Assembly (NCBI GenBank): GCA_033964015.1
Contig: JAWWUD010000094.1
Span: forward strand, 186,001-250,000
Origin: Scolanthus callimorphus
Taxonomy: Eukaryota > Cnidaria > Anthozoa > Actiniaria > Edwardsiidae
Direction: 5' to 3'
Length of the DNA: 64,000 bases
Below the pieces are notes generated by a model that saw only the letters and a program-made list of their open reading frames with translations, was not told where the DNA came from and ran no database searches. Positions 43,280-54,142 of the stretch are shown here, piece by piece; the stretch's first letter is position 1; every line of letters begins with the position of its first letter. The translations under genes were made by a program, and so were the position numbers.

Positions 43280-44117
43280 TACTCCGCTGATTTTTGGGTA
43301 GAGGAGTGTGCCGCCGAGGTCTCCAAAACCTGACCCAATCAGAGACCAGAAATCCTCGTTTTTTATACCCTACCATAGACCTACAGTTACAATTGTATAC
43401 ACTCCTAAAGTTAGACACCAGTGTGGTCCAGTTGGTCACAATCAAAGCAACCGAGGTGGCCTAGTCACCTCGCGGGGAGGGTCTGGTGACGATAGCGGCT
43501 GGGTCAGTAAAGGAAGTGTCCACTCTTTTACCATTGGTCAGGGGCACGGTTGAAAATCGTTTGTGCATTTTTTCCAGGAATAGCAGTTGCCCACCCAGAT
43601 GTCTGAAATTTTCTGGAACCACACATTTGGTGCCTGAAAAATTTAAAAAATATTTTCATGCACAGCCCACTTTTCAATCACCTCAACAAATCAAAATGTG
43701 TACACCAGCCTACAAAACATTTTCTAGCTAAACTTCATTAAAACAATAACACAAGCAGGAGCAACCATCTAATTTATTGATAGTGTTTTAAAGAAATATC
43801 CAATATGCCTGCTTCAGAGAAGGGTGATTAGGTCTTCTACAAAATATGGCAAATTATACTTATAACCCCTCTGGAATCTCCACTCCCCTCCATGTGGAAA
43901 ATGGATATTTTTCCCCATGGAATCATACATTGAATTTTTGATGACCTAAAAATGATGATGGTGACAATGATAAATGGTAGGCATATTATTTAACAAAGTG
44001 TTATTAACATCGTTATCAATGGACAAGGCCAAATCTAAAAAATGTTGATTAAAAAAGAAGCAGGTTTCATGCCCTCCAATTCTCTGATTGATTGTATTTG
44101 ACTCATGTCTAGTGATA
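43280..44117. other. Repeat fragments and probable NDUFAF1 3' UTR
   Basis: 43280-43420 belongs to a repeat with TACTCC(A/G)CTGATTTTTG(A/G)GTAG and GGTCTCCAAAACCTGACCC, also present at 30468-30535 and 47590-47700. 43459-43486 is a fragment of the 84-bp unit. 43594-43640 and 43865-43935 carry pieces of the TTTTCTGGAACCACACA element that is complete at 58011-58210. A minus-strand AATAAA at 43773-43778 could be the NDUFAF1 polyadenylation signal. Confidence 0.5.
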
Positions 44118-46790
44118 TTACTCTCGCATATCATGTTGATATTTAAAATGCTTTGTCTGATACATAAACATTACTACTTTAATGTAGTCAATCTCCAGTG
44201 AAAAGGGTCCATTATTATTGTCAGCTAGTGTGATGCCAAATGTCCTTAAACGTGGAAAGTCCATTTGATGATCCTGTAGATAGCCAGAGTTTGTCAAAAT
44301 AAACTTGCTAAATGGTATCTAAAGAAAGGAGGAAACAAACAGACTGTCATTAGTATTGCATTTTGAGCATTTTGATAATGGCTGTGCTGTTTTTAAACTT
44401 CTTTCCAAAGTTTGCATTTTTTTCAACTTTGCATTTTTTTTACTTTACCTGATTTTTCCCATATAAATATTGTATTTTTCCTTTGGAAATTCCAGAGGGG
44501 TGGGGGGTCACTTCTCAACACCCTTCCATGGGGGGTGGATATTTTCTGGAACCACACAATTTGAATTTGCAGTTTGGTTCTCCAGCAGCACCTAAGGTCA
44601 TTTCAACCAAAGTACTGCAACATCAAGCATGCGAGAACCCAAGAATTAATCCATTTTTGCAAGATGCCAACTCTGCCACATTTTGCACAGTTTAGCCTCA
44701 TCTCCTGCTTGATTTTTTCATTATATTTCATACATATTTTACTGTACTTCTCCCACATTTTGATCATGGGCTGTCCTTGATCATATAGTTGTTGTATTCC
44801 CACTAAATTTCCCGCTTTTGTATTCGATTGGGTTGGCATCTCTGTCATTGACATACCCTGACAGTCTCCAGTAAGGTCCGCCCCGTGTGTACATGAATGC
44901 TTGGTGTAAATCATCTGTTCTGATACTGTCTGCTGAATATTTAACGCATATGCCCTGCCGTCTCCTCTGATTCTCATCTGAATACCATCGTATTCAGATG
45001 TGTCATATGGCACAACCCTTCCCTTCCAGTCCTAGCAATATAGCATGAAAAATTAATAAAGTAAAATTAATGATGAAGAAATCTTGAAAAGAGGACAATC
45101 TCATGCATGATATATTTTCAGGGGTTGCAGGATGTTTTTTTTAAGGCTAAGAGCCCTTGCAGGATTTTTTTTTTTGAGAAATTGTTTTCTAAGGCTCAAT
45201 TGCTTTGTATCGTTTGGTATTCTTCTTTCATCAATGAGAATATAGGGTGTCGTCAAACAAACAAATGAAATTCCAACAAGTAACATTGCCACCCCCTGAC
45301 ACAGCCTCAACCCCAGGCTTTGCCAGGAGTCTCAAGATTTTTTGCTTCGCCTCCCAGGACAAATTCAAGACGACTGCCATACATTTACTGTATTTCAGGA
45401 AATTTCGCCATTTGATCAAGGCAGTCTCCAGATTTTTGAAGTCCTGGGGTTGACGTCCCTGCAACCCTGACCTGACCACACAAAATCTTTAGTGCAGAGT
45501 GAGTGTGCATTAGAAAATTTCCAGAGAAGTGACCTTTCTGTGTACACAAGGTCCCAGTGGACCAACTCATCTCACACACCCAAAGGTCTCTAGAACACGT
45601 GATTTCAAGTAATGCACCAGTCAATTGACAGCCCCGCACCCCCCCATTCGCGCATTAGCGGGGTAGTGGCGGGGCTTTCGTACATAATTCACACTACATT
45701 ACTGCCCCGTTGGTCGGGAGATGCACTTTCTTTCACGGCTTCCACACAGTCAGTACATCGAGCTGGGAGTCACTCTCTTCCCCGGGACACAACACAACAG
45801 AAACCAGCCCGCTTTCCGGGCTGCTTCACCTCCATATGAACACCCCTTTACTTCACAAAAGACACGACAAATACAGATTTTTGTTACTTGAATTACACGT
45901 ATTAAATTTTAATCTACACTAGCGAAAGTACATGCAAGTAGAAAAATATGGTTTTATGCGCTTTGCGATCGGCTGCGGCTGCATTGAAAACTGGGCACCA
46001 TTGACATGACTCTTTTCAGTGAGTAAAAATCCTTTGTGTTATCTTCTAAATTCATTGGGCAAGGAGCGCATTCACTCTTAATTATTACCCTGGGGACGGT
46101 GCATTCACCTCTCAGATTGTCCCCGCAAACCGAGGCGCTCACTGCCTTTCATTTGCCAAAAAGTGAATGCCCCGCTAATGCGCGAATGGGGGGGTGCGGG
46201 GCTGTCAATTGACTGGTGCATAAGCTCTAAGCGGCTGTTCCCCCGTGTAAGAACCTGGAACAACTCACAAGCTGCGTCACAATAGCTTCCTTTGTTTAGT
46301 AGAACGAATCATGATGAAAGGATAGCTGAACACAAAGGTGTCCTCTGGGAATGGTTTTTACACCGCGGATTACCCGTAAAAATATTTATAGCGGAACTCC
46401 TGTGGAGACACAATAACTTGGTATATTTTTTCAGCGATCTTACCACTTGTGGCTGTGATCTAATAGCACATACACCGCTATGTTTTGCCTCACTCCCTTC
46501 CGGGACCTTAGTCGATAAATTCCCTCTGAACACGGCTTTATCAGACTGGCTCTGACAAACTCGGCAGTTGATAAACCACCAAACTGTTGATCCGTTATTG
46601 TAACCCAACTGTCTAAAGTTTCTTTTTTCTTGAAATCCCACAACATTAGCTCCAGTCTGTACTGATCCATGGGATCGGGAAATATTGCTTTGACAGCCTT
46701 CTTAACCAGCGGTTTGGTAAACATTTCGCGAATCATCCCAAACGGCCCGCCATTTTGTTTCACGAGATTGTAGAACTTAGCGCGGTCCAC
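44118..46790 (-). CDS. NDUFAF1: Complex I assembly factor, CIA30 domain (NDUFAF1-like), 5' exon missing
   Basis: Three minus-strand exons carry the CIA30 domain. 46790-46444 has VDRAKFYNLVKQNGGPFGM, LELMLWDFKKKETLDSW, DQQFGGLST and VFRGNLSTKVP; 45031-44857 has YDGIQMRIRGDGRAY, then FMYTRGGPYWRL; 44318-44118 has IPFSKFILTNSGY, RTFGITLADNNNGPFSLEID and a TAA stop. NDUFAF1 acts in the mitochondrial matrix or inner membrane in assembling the complex I membrane arm. One base is missing near 46545 and another near 44897, each shifting the frame inside the domain; the exon 2/3 phase is also off by one as read. The N-terminal exon with the targeting signal was not found. It is head-to-head with CRLS1. 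The indels may be sequence errors rather than decay. Confidence 0.85.
44483..44570. repeat. Fragment of the TTTTCTGGAACCACACA element in an NDUFAF1 intron
   Basis: GGAAATTCCAGAGGGGTGGG to GGATATTTTCTGGAACCACA corresponds to one half of the element at 58011-58210, in the same order of motifs. Confidence 0.7.
45613..46220. mobile_element. 608-bp inverted-repeat DNA element in an NDUFAF1 intron
   Basis: TGCACCAGTCAATTGACAGC at the left is mirrored by GCTGTCAATTGACTGGTGCA at the right. The arms continue through CCCGCACCCCCCCATTCGCG and CATTAGCGGGG, about 50 bp. The interior (45670-46150) has no transposase. It lies in the intron between the 46444 and 45031 exon edges and leaves both splice sites intact. 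Confidence 0.9.
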
Positions 46791-47022
46791 CTGTGGTAAA
46801 GTTAAGCATGTTTCAGTTGTTCCGTCTTTTCTCTTGTATTCTATTTCTAATGAAATAATTCAAATGACTTTCTAAAAATCGATAAGTTACTACGAAAAAT
46901 GAATAATTTAATACAAGAGAAAATCATTTTCTCTTGTTTGATATTAGTATTTTCCTGTCGGGCTTCCTGTGCCTTGTTCGGAGGGAACTCAACCCCAGTT
47001 CTCTTTATTCCACGCGGAAAAC
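46791..47022. promoter_or_regulatory. Probable bidirectional promoter region, NDUFAF1/CRLS1
   Basis: Only 232 bp separate the first recognised minus-strand NDUFAF1 exon from the CRLS1 ATG. This gap must hold both transcription starts and any NDUFAF1 5' exon, unless that exon overlaps CRLS1. No TATA box is obvious. 46900-46945 contains an inverted AATACAAGAGAAAATC / ATTTTCTCTTG pair. This is an inference from gene layout. Confidence 0.5.
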
Positions 47023-47733
47023 ATGGCGGCTACGTCTTCGCTGATTTTGTGTCGTTGGAAAACTGTTCTTATTGGAACCAGAATTACAGCAAAGGAAATC
47101 CTAAGTATATCGCGATGTAAACCAATTCATTCTGCAGCTTATGTGACATTGTGTAGTGTTGTTGACTTTGCACAGAAGGACAATTTACCTCGCATTTCCG
47201 AGGTCATTGGAAGTTCGTTCTCGCGAATATCGCTTCGAAAGTATAGCACGGGAGGAGCGCTTGCTCCATGTTCACGCAGAGACACTCATTTTCATAGAAG
47301 ATGGCTTCATACATCAGCTTTTTGTCTAGAGCATGAAGTTTCGGGCAAAGGAACTAAAAAGACAAGCATCCGGCAAAGATTTGAAAAGGTCAAAGAAATG
47401 GTAAGATGATGAACAAAAAAAAAGGCTGTTCCAAAAAATAGCCGCACCTCCCCTATCGAGGAACTCCAAATTTTCAAAAATTGCTCTACCCCTGTGGAAA
47501 TTCCAATTTTCTGTACAACCCGTGGAAATTTGAAGCAACCCCCCTGTGTGGGTGTGTGTTGGGGGGGGGGGGGTGGGGGGGGGGGGGGAATACTCCACTG
47601 ATTTTTGGGTAGGGGTGTGCTGCCAAGGTCTCCAAAACCTGACCCTATCAGATACCAAAACCCTCATTTTATATACCCTACCATAGACCTATGGTCAAAA
47701 TTCTATATCCTATGGTCGTATAACCTGTGTGTG

Positions 47734-47764
<31 letters not shown>

Positions 47765-50700
47765 TGTTTTAGTGGGGGGGTCAATTTCGAAAAAACACAC
47801 CATTTTTGGGGCGTCGTTTTTGAAATAAATGTTTCGAATAGGTGGTCATTTTTAGTTTTTTGTGGTTCAATCCTTGCTCATGTTTGATACTATCGAGTCA
47901 CTTAAATATCAGTCACTCGTTCTAAGATTTGTAGAAAAATTGAAATGTCAGAACCTATAGCAGAAATTAATAATACACATACAAACTTCCATCTCTGTGA
48001 TGACACTTAAATGTCCTCGTGAGACTGAAGTGCCTTCAAACGCAAGCATGTTGTCATCTCATCTCTACTGCTGCTCCTTTCGTCCTGACCAATGACATCA
48101 GCCACCACATCGACCACATCCTCTGGTGATTCCTCATCTTCGTCAGTACTTGAGTCGGAGTCAACTGTCCCTGCACTGGCATTGAAGATGTCATTTGAAG
48201 ATATTTTATAGGAGGGGGGTCGACTTTGAAATTTCTTTCGCGAGCAGGGGGCCACATTTTCAAACCAAAACTCGAGTGGGAAGTCACATTGAAAAAAATG
48301 TATTTTCGGGAAAAACTGTTGGCCCCCCCACACAGGTTATTAACGGCCGGCCCCATGCTGCAGACCTGAAGTTAGTCACCAGGTGGTCCAATTGGTCGCA
48401 TTCAAAGTGGAATTTTGTTAATAATTAAAAATAAACTGTCTTTCCACTAATTGCAGCACAACTTGATCGAAATTTGTTTGCACTGCTTAGCCATACTGAA
48501 ATACATACCCTATCCGCGACCAAGTGGAAAACGATACCCTACTGTAGACCTCAGGAGCCCATACCAGTATACCATATATGAGGGAGTATTCTCTTGCTAA
48601 TAGGTTCTAATAGCAAGCTTATATTGTTGTTTTACAGCGTGAAGATGTTCTTACAATTCCCAACCTTCTTTCAGCATCACGGATCATAGCCGCACCATTT
48701 CTTAGTTATTTTATTATCACAGAACAATTCCTGACAGCAGTTTTACTTTTTGGATTTGCTGGCATCACAGACATGGTAAGTGACAGGAAATAAAATCAGA
48801 GTTCACCACGATATGTCTGGGCATTTCCAGTTCTGGCACACATAATAGGGCATCTGATGACAGAGCAGAAATGACCAGCTTAATTTCAAATTAAGCATGA
48901 TTTGTTGCATTTTTCAGACTCCTTATATGTTGATGAACAAACTATCAAAAATGACTTTTTTCTAATGCTTCTATCTTTGAGATATTAGGCTTTAAACTTT
49001 ACCATTTTATGATTTTTGATCGCATGCACTCTTCTTTATTCAGAAATTCCCCATGCAATGTCCCACAACTACCAAAATGCAGTGCGCACTTTTTTTACAG
49101 TTTGTTCGACAAATATCCCTTATCTACCGACGTGCAGTTTGCGCATGCGTTATAGCTGGAATCGTCCATTAAGCCAACTTTGTTCAGTCATCTAAAATTT
49201 ATATTCTTCAAATTTCTTAAAACATTGGAATAAAGCTTTTGGTCATAAAAACTAGTCATATGTAGAATCTTGAGCTTAAATAGTAAAGTATGGCAAACTT
49301 TAATTTTTTGTCATTTCTGCCCTTTCGCATCTGATAGGATATGGATGGTGTGGATCTGTTATCTTCAAGCAAACTCAGTGCTTGGGATTGCCAATTTCAA
49401 CCCTAAAAATTATGATGGTCATGCCCAAGTTGAATAATAGGGAGGGAAACAAGTAACTATATTATTTAACTTCTATCCTTGGCTTCTTTTTGTCTCCAGC
49501 TTGATGGATATATTGCTAGGAACTTTAAGAATCAAAGATCGGTGTTTGGTACTGTCCTAGACCCACTTGCTGATAAAGTGTTGATGAGTACATTAACTAT
49601 TTCACTTACTTTTGTTGGATTACTTCCAGGTAACTATTGTGTTTTATATAATACTGGGCTTTTGCCTGCTCTTTATTAGGTATGATGTTGTTATGTGCTA
49701 TCTTAGTATGGCTAATTGCATTTTAAATCGCACTGTGGGGTTGAGGACCTACAGAAATTTTCCAGGGGGGTTGTTTTGGACTCCACGGGAAGGGGTGTCT
49801 GGAGACTGGAAATTCCAAGGGGGAGGGTAAAAAAGGTGACTTTCAAGGGACATTTTATTCAAAAATAGATTTTCCAGGGGTATTTTGCCAGAAAAAATGT
49901 AAATTCCATGGGACTGTTTCACAAGTGGAAATTCCATGGGGTGTATAGAAAGCGAAGAATGAAGAAACGAGGATAGAAGAACGAAGAACGAAGATCTAGA
50001 AAACAAAGGTCTAGAAAACTAAGATGAAAAACGCAGAAATGCTAGAAAACAAAGATCGAAAACTAAGAAATCTAGAAAGCAAAGATAGAAAAACTTAAAA
50101 GTAACAAAGTTTAATCTCACCATGAGAGTAATCATTTTTAGGTTGAGAAACCTGAGTTCCCTTATGGTTAGCACTCGTTCACATTGACCAAAAGGACATC
50201 CTGTCTGTGAAACAATAGAACGAGGCATAGATATATTGTGATGCTCCTAATAGAACGCCCTTTTGGCCAATGTGAACGAGTGCTGGTTTGCTTTCACGTG
50301 GCCGCCATCTTGAATTTGTGACAAATCGTGGGGGAGGGGGCATTGAGGAAAGACAAAACGACACATTATCTTTTGGGATAAAGGACCAGACCAAACGCCC
50401 ACCTCTCAAACTTCAATACTCGGCCCCCTTATTAGACAGCTTCCATTGATTTTGGATGTTGTCAAAACCCGGTAAGTTTCAGCTGGAAATTCTTCATTGA
50501 ACCACAGGGAATACGAGAACTTCAGATCGTTTTTTGTTTTTGCTGGGGGGGCAAGCAGGTTTTTCCCCATATGTTGACACTAAAAATTTTACTTCGCTGC
50601 GGGGCAACTGCCCCCTCTGACCCTATGCTACCTAACGGCCCTGGTTACTGCTTCCAATATTATGGCGCCCCGCGCACTCGAAGCGCACGGATTGCAAACA

Positions 50701-53700
50701 AGTAGAAATGACACTGTAACAAAGTTTCTTCGCCAAGATATTTCGTTTGATCAACAAAACAGAGAAAGAATGCGATTAAAGGCGTACGAAGGAGATTATC
50801 GCTGGAAGAAAGTGGTTTACTGAGGTCGGGAAAAGCTACAAATCGCCCATCGGGAAAAGTCAGTAATTCAGCTGTCGGTGTCTCAGTTGTCACATCACTG
50901 CCTGGCAAGAAAGCAGCTTAAGTTTAGTTATGGTCCACTTTAAAATCATCCATCCAGAAATCTTAGTTTTCTTTCTTTCCTTTCTAGTAATCTTATGTTT
51001 CGCATCTTAGCTTTCTAGGGAGTCTGTGTTTTTGATCTTCGCTTTCTAGTTATCTTAGGTTTTCATCTGCATTTTCTAGGAGATCTTTGTTTTTCGTCTT
51101 AGCTTTCTAGATCTGCGTTTTCTAGATCTGCATTTTATTTCTTCGTTCTTCGTTCTTTGCTTTCTAGACACCCAATTCCATGGGAGGGGGGTCTTTTAAG
51201 GGAGGTCCTCAACCCCCTGGTGCGGTTAAAATGCAATCAGCCTATACACCAGAGCAATGCAACAAAAACGTTCTCATTGGCTCATTTGAGAGCAAGAAAA
51301 TCAGCTGGTTTGTATGGCTCTGTATAGAGCGGATTTCACATGACTGTCAAGACTTGTTATGTAATTGCGATTGCTTTGCGTTCTCATTGGCTACTCGTTT
51401 TCTCAGCCAATCAAATTCTGTAGTAAATACAATTGTGTAATTACTTAGTAATTGGTCCGGCTTGAGAAGGAACAAGCTGAGAAGGAACAAGTTGTGATTT
51501 ATCTCGATTCTGATTGGCTAGTGATTGCTCAATTGCAATTGTTTTCACAACAGTCATGTGAAATCTGCTCTATCACAGTCATACAAATTGTCTAAATTTT
51601 CATATCTATGCTGGAAAGAAATTGATAAAACAGAAGTACAATACTTTGATGTTCAGACTTTCTCATGATTCAAAGACGCCAATTGTGTATTTTTTCCATC
51701 TTTACACCTACAACACCTCAATTTTCGTTTCAGTGCCACTAACAGCTCTGATTCTAGGAAGAGATGTTTTATTAATTGCTGCAGCTTTTTACTTCCGTTT
51801 CAAGTCTCTCCCACCACCAGTAAGTGTGCTTTATTTATTAGGCAGCCAGATTTAAGGATGCTTTTATTCTTTCTAGTCTTTAGGTGTTTGGATAATCAGA
51901 ATTCTTGACTTTCTCTGGTCTGGTCTTTTCTTCCAGAAACATTTTCCAGATACTTTGATGTAAACTTAGTCACAGTTGAGCTGAGACCAAACGTCTTGGG
52001 CAAGGTATGCCAGCATTGCCTTTTGTTCATTTGTTTGTCCCTTCATTCATTCATAAATGTATGTGTCAATACCGGTAGTAATTAGTAACTATAATTATTT
52101 ACTCCGATTTTCTGTTCACTAATTCTGTGAAGTCCCATTTTTACATTTCAGAATGCCAAATTGTGTTTTGGATTTGTGCATGGCATTTTTCTAAGTTTTG
52201 TTTGCATTTTATGGTCTAAAATTAGGTTTTGAAGCCTAGTTAGTCCTTCTATGAGTTAAGAAAACCCTCAAAGCCTCTGTGAAATCACCCAGAGCTGATC
52301 ACTTGCTTGATTGACAGAAACGAAATCAGGGTGTGTTAGTTGGTGTAGAGTAATATTTGATTGTTTGAACCCACAACCTCATGTCTGTCACCCCCTGACC
52401 TCGCCAGCAGGGCTAAACGGAGGAAAAGTACACACCATCGTTTTAAGAAGTGATTGTTTAATTTATCCGGTGCGCTCAATCTATACGGTTCCTGTTTGCA
52501 CAGAGCCTGCTATGTTTATCTTACTGTTTCTTGTCTAACAGGCTAACACAGTGTTCCAGCTTGGGTTAGTAGGGTGTACACTACTGGCACCGGTATTTGG
52601 ATTTGTGGGACATCCATATTTACAAGGTTTATGGTAAGTGCAAGCAATGGACAGAACAACAAACAAATCTCCATGACACCCTTGTTGGAGCCAATTTCAC
52701 ATGACTATCGAAAACTATACGCAAATACGAAACCACTAGCCAATCAGGAGTTGAAGTCATTCAATAACAAACCAATCAGGAGGGGAAGTAAAAGTCAGAC
52801 TTGCATTTAGTCATGGCATGAGCATTGGCACGCTTTTTATTTAGTTCGCATTTCATTAACTGAAAGAAGTTTGAAAGACGAAAGACTTTGCTCTCGACCA
52901 ATAGAAATGCTGACTGAACGCAAGTCTACTTACTTTCGGCGGTCATCTGAAATCTGCTCTATCAGCTAGATATCCGATAAAAGTTTAAGTTATCCCTCCC
53001 ACTCTCTGAAATTTTAATGTTCAAGCGTAACCATTTTGGAATTCCAGGCTGCATTAGGGCCGTAAAGGCCTGGCTGTTTTATTGTTAAATAGATCTTGTT
53101 TCTGATTGACCAAATGTGTTTCCTTTGCGTTTTTGTTTTGATAGTCATCTTTAAAATTCATCTTCTTTCTGCACAAATTTCTCTCTCTCTCTCTCTCTCT
53201 TTCCATTTTCTGGATATTGACAAGGCATGGTCGTTCTTAGCCAATCAGAATTCGAAAAGTGTGACTGTTATGTCAAGAGAGATTCTGTTAATATTTGAGA
53301 ACTGACATGAATGTACGGCAAACATTAGATAGTAATTCATTGTTTCTTTGTTGTTTTTATTGACTAGAAACAGGATCCGTCTCACCTACCCATAATGCAT
53401 TGCTTTGTTTTTGTTCACATTGTTCATTACATCAGAAACTCTGACTTACAGCTGTTTTGAGTATTCTGCGAACTCTCGAGATCGATTTCCAACCGTCAAA
53501 CCGCTTTCTGGCTTCCGTCAATCAAACTTTGAAACTTTTTGGAATACGTAGAATCAGAAGTACTTATGAGCTTCTGGAAGAATTCATTATTCGCCATCCT
53601 AGTGAAATGCTCAAACACACAAATTGCTTAACTTAAGGTCGGCTAAGGCTCAAATTAGACACGAGAGTTTGATTGACGGAAGCTAGAACGCCATTGGAAG

Positions 53701-54031
53701 TCGAACGCGAGAGTTCGCAGAATACTCAAACTGCTGTAATGCAAAGGAATATTCTGCTTGCGAGTTTTCTTTTGCTCTTACCTGAACACTTTTTGTCGAG
53801 TCTCTGATATTCAAAATGGCAGCGAAGCAATGCATTATGGGCAGAGTGAGACGGATCCTTTCAGTATCTGATCTTTGATTAAGCAAAAAGTACCGTTCGC
53901 TCTATTGCGTTAGCGCTTTTTTTAGAATTTATGGTTTCTTTTTTTCAAGGTACATTGTTGGCGCGTCGACGCTAATGTCTTCTGTTAGCTATCTCTTCGC
54001 CTCTAACACAGCTGTACGGTACCTCAAGTAA
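47023..54031 (+). CDS. CRLS1: Cardiolipin synthase (CMP-forming), seven exons
   Basis: Exons 47023-47400, 48638-48775, 49500-49629, 51734-51819/20, 51937-52004, 52542-52633 and 53950-54031 give about 324 aa; the human protein is 301. The enzyme joins CDP-diacylglycerol and phosphatidylglycerol to make cardiolipin in the mitochondrial inner membrane. Residues 1-120 are a basic, Ser/Arg-rich targeting region; IPNLLSASRIIAAPFL starts the domain. The CDP-alcohol phosphatidyltransferase motif is complete: D171-ML-D174-G175..A178-R179..G189..D193..D197. PVPLTALILGRDVLLIAAAF and later segments are hydrophobic. ATG 47023 was chosen because an upstream GTG frame has no ATG. Exon 4 ends CCACCACCAG then TAAGTG: a G is missing at the donor, so the phase into exon 5 is off by one, again a single-base loss. 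An AATAAA lies at 54085-54090. Confidence 0.92.
47720..48341. mobile_element. DNA element with AACCTGTGTGTGTGGGG ends in CRLS1 intron 1
   Basis: TATAACCTGTGTGTGTGGGG at the left and CCCCCCCACACAGGTTATTA at the right are inverted ends with TA at the edges. The left end runs into a G27 tract. On the minus strand 48007-48200 reads SSNDIFNASAGTVDSDSSTD, then an acidic run and a stop (SHEDI). This composition resembles the C-terminal tail of a DDE transposase, so the element may be a deletion derivative that keeps the last transposase exon. The family was not identified. Confidence 0.7.
49055..49180. mobile_element. MITE, ATTCCAGCTATAACGC family, partial, CRLS1 intron 2
   Basis: Contains GTCCCACAACTACC, GTTTGTTCGACAAATATCCC, TCTACCGACGTGCAG and GCGTTATAGCTGGAATCGTC, the same order as the complete copy at 55308-55482. 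The left end has decayed. Confidence 0.7.
49737..51217. mobile_element. Foldback-like element with CTAGAAA-repeat arms in CRLS1 intron 3
   Basis: GGGGTTGAGGACCT at the left is mirrored by AGGTCCTCAACCCC at the right. Inside lies a second pair of arms built from a degenerate 14-16-bp repeat: left 49945-50100 with CTAGAAAACAAAGAT-type copies, right 50985-51175 with the complementary ATCTTTGTTTTCTAG type. A further inner pair, GGTTGAGAAACC.. / CACTCGTTCACATTG, flanks 50160-50285. The total is 1.48 kb with no ORF. It fills most of the intron. Confidence 0.8.
51325..51572. mobile_element. MITE, GAGCRGATTT family, in CRLS1 intron 3
   Basis: TAGAGCGGATTTCACATGAC at the left and AGTCATGTGAAATCTGCTCT at the right, with TA at the edges. 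The interior has CATTGGCTAC and GATTGGCTAG CCAAT-like boxes. It directly follows the foldback-like element. Confidence 0.85.
52686..52961. mobile_element. MITE, GAGCRGATTT family, in CRLS1 intron 6
   Basis: Left end GGAGCCAATTTCACATGACT and right end GGTCATCTGAAATCTGCTCT; the left end is mutated at three positions compared with other copies. The interior has three ACCAATCAGGAG/CTAGCCAATC motifs like the 9182 and 51325 copies. Confidence 0.75.
53372..53859. mobile_element. Inverted-repeat element with GGATCCGTCTCAC ends, nested, in CRLS1 intron 6
   Basis: The outer ends GGATCCGTCTCACCTACCCA and the complement of GTGAGACGGATCC enclose CATAATGCATTGCTT. Inside lies a second inverted pair, 53445-53740 (TACAGCTGTTTTGAGTATTC / GAATACTCAAACTGCTGTAA), so one element sits in another. 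The outer end sequence recurs singly at 6240-6340, 30405-30445, 43060-43100 and at the window edge, 63924-64000. Confidence 0.85.
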
Positions 54032-54142
54032 CAGACGACATAATGCTAAAGTAGGATTTGTAATATAGATATTCTTGTAAAGTGAATAAATACTGTATTT
54101 CGAAAACAGAATTCATTACTCGTTTGCGAGGGCGACATTGCT

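Larger units (their letters stand above)
41120..43345. repeat. Segmental duplication, unit C (partial)
   Basis: Starting TTAAATGCCCCCATTTTGAC, unit C repeats A from about 29305 to 30510, that is, only the part 5' of the lectin gene (in the gene's own direction). It is interrupted by elements at 41213-42257 and 43124-43279. It contains no lectin exon. Confidence 0.85.

Noticed and set aside
43946..44134. A separate His-rich peptide gene on the minus strand
   Set aside because: It overlaps the end of the NDUFAF1 last exon and its 3' UTR in a different frame, and has no start context or homology I can see.
45954..46142. Additional NDUFAF1 exon in the minus frame at 45954-46142
   Set aside because: The region lies wholly inside the inverted-repeat element 45613-46220, has no CIA30 similarity, and phase is satisfied without it.
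46905..46927. NDUFAF1 first exon starting at the minus-strand ATG near 46927
   Set aside because: The frame could encode a short targeting-like peptide, but no GT donor in the right phase joins it to the exon at 46790.
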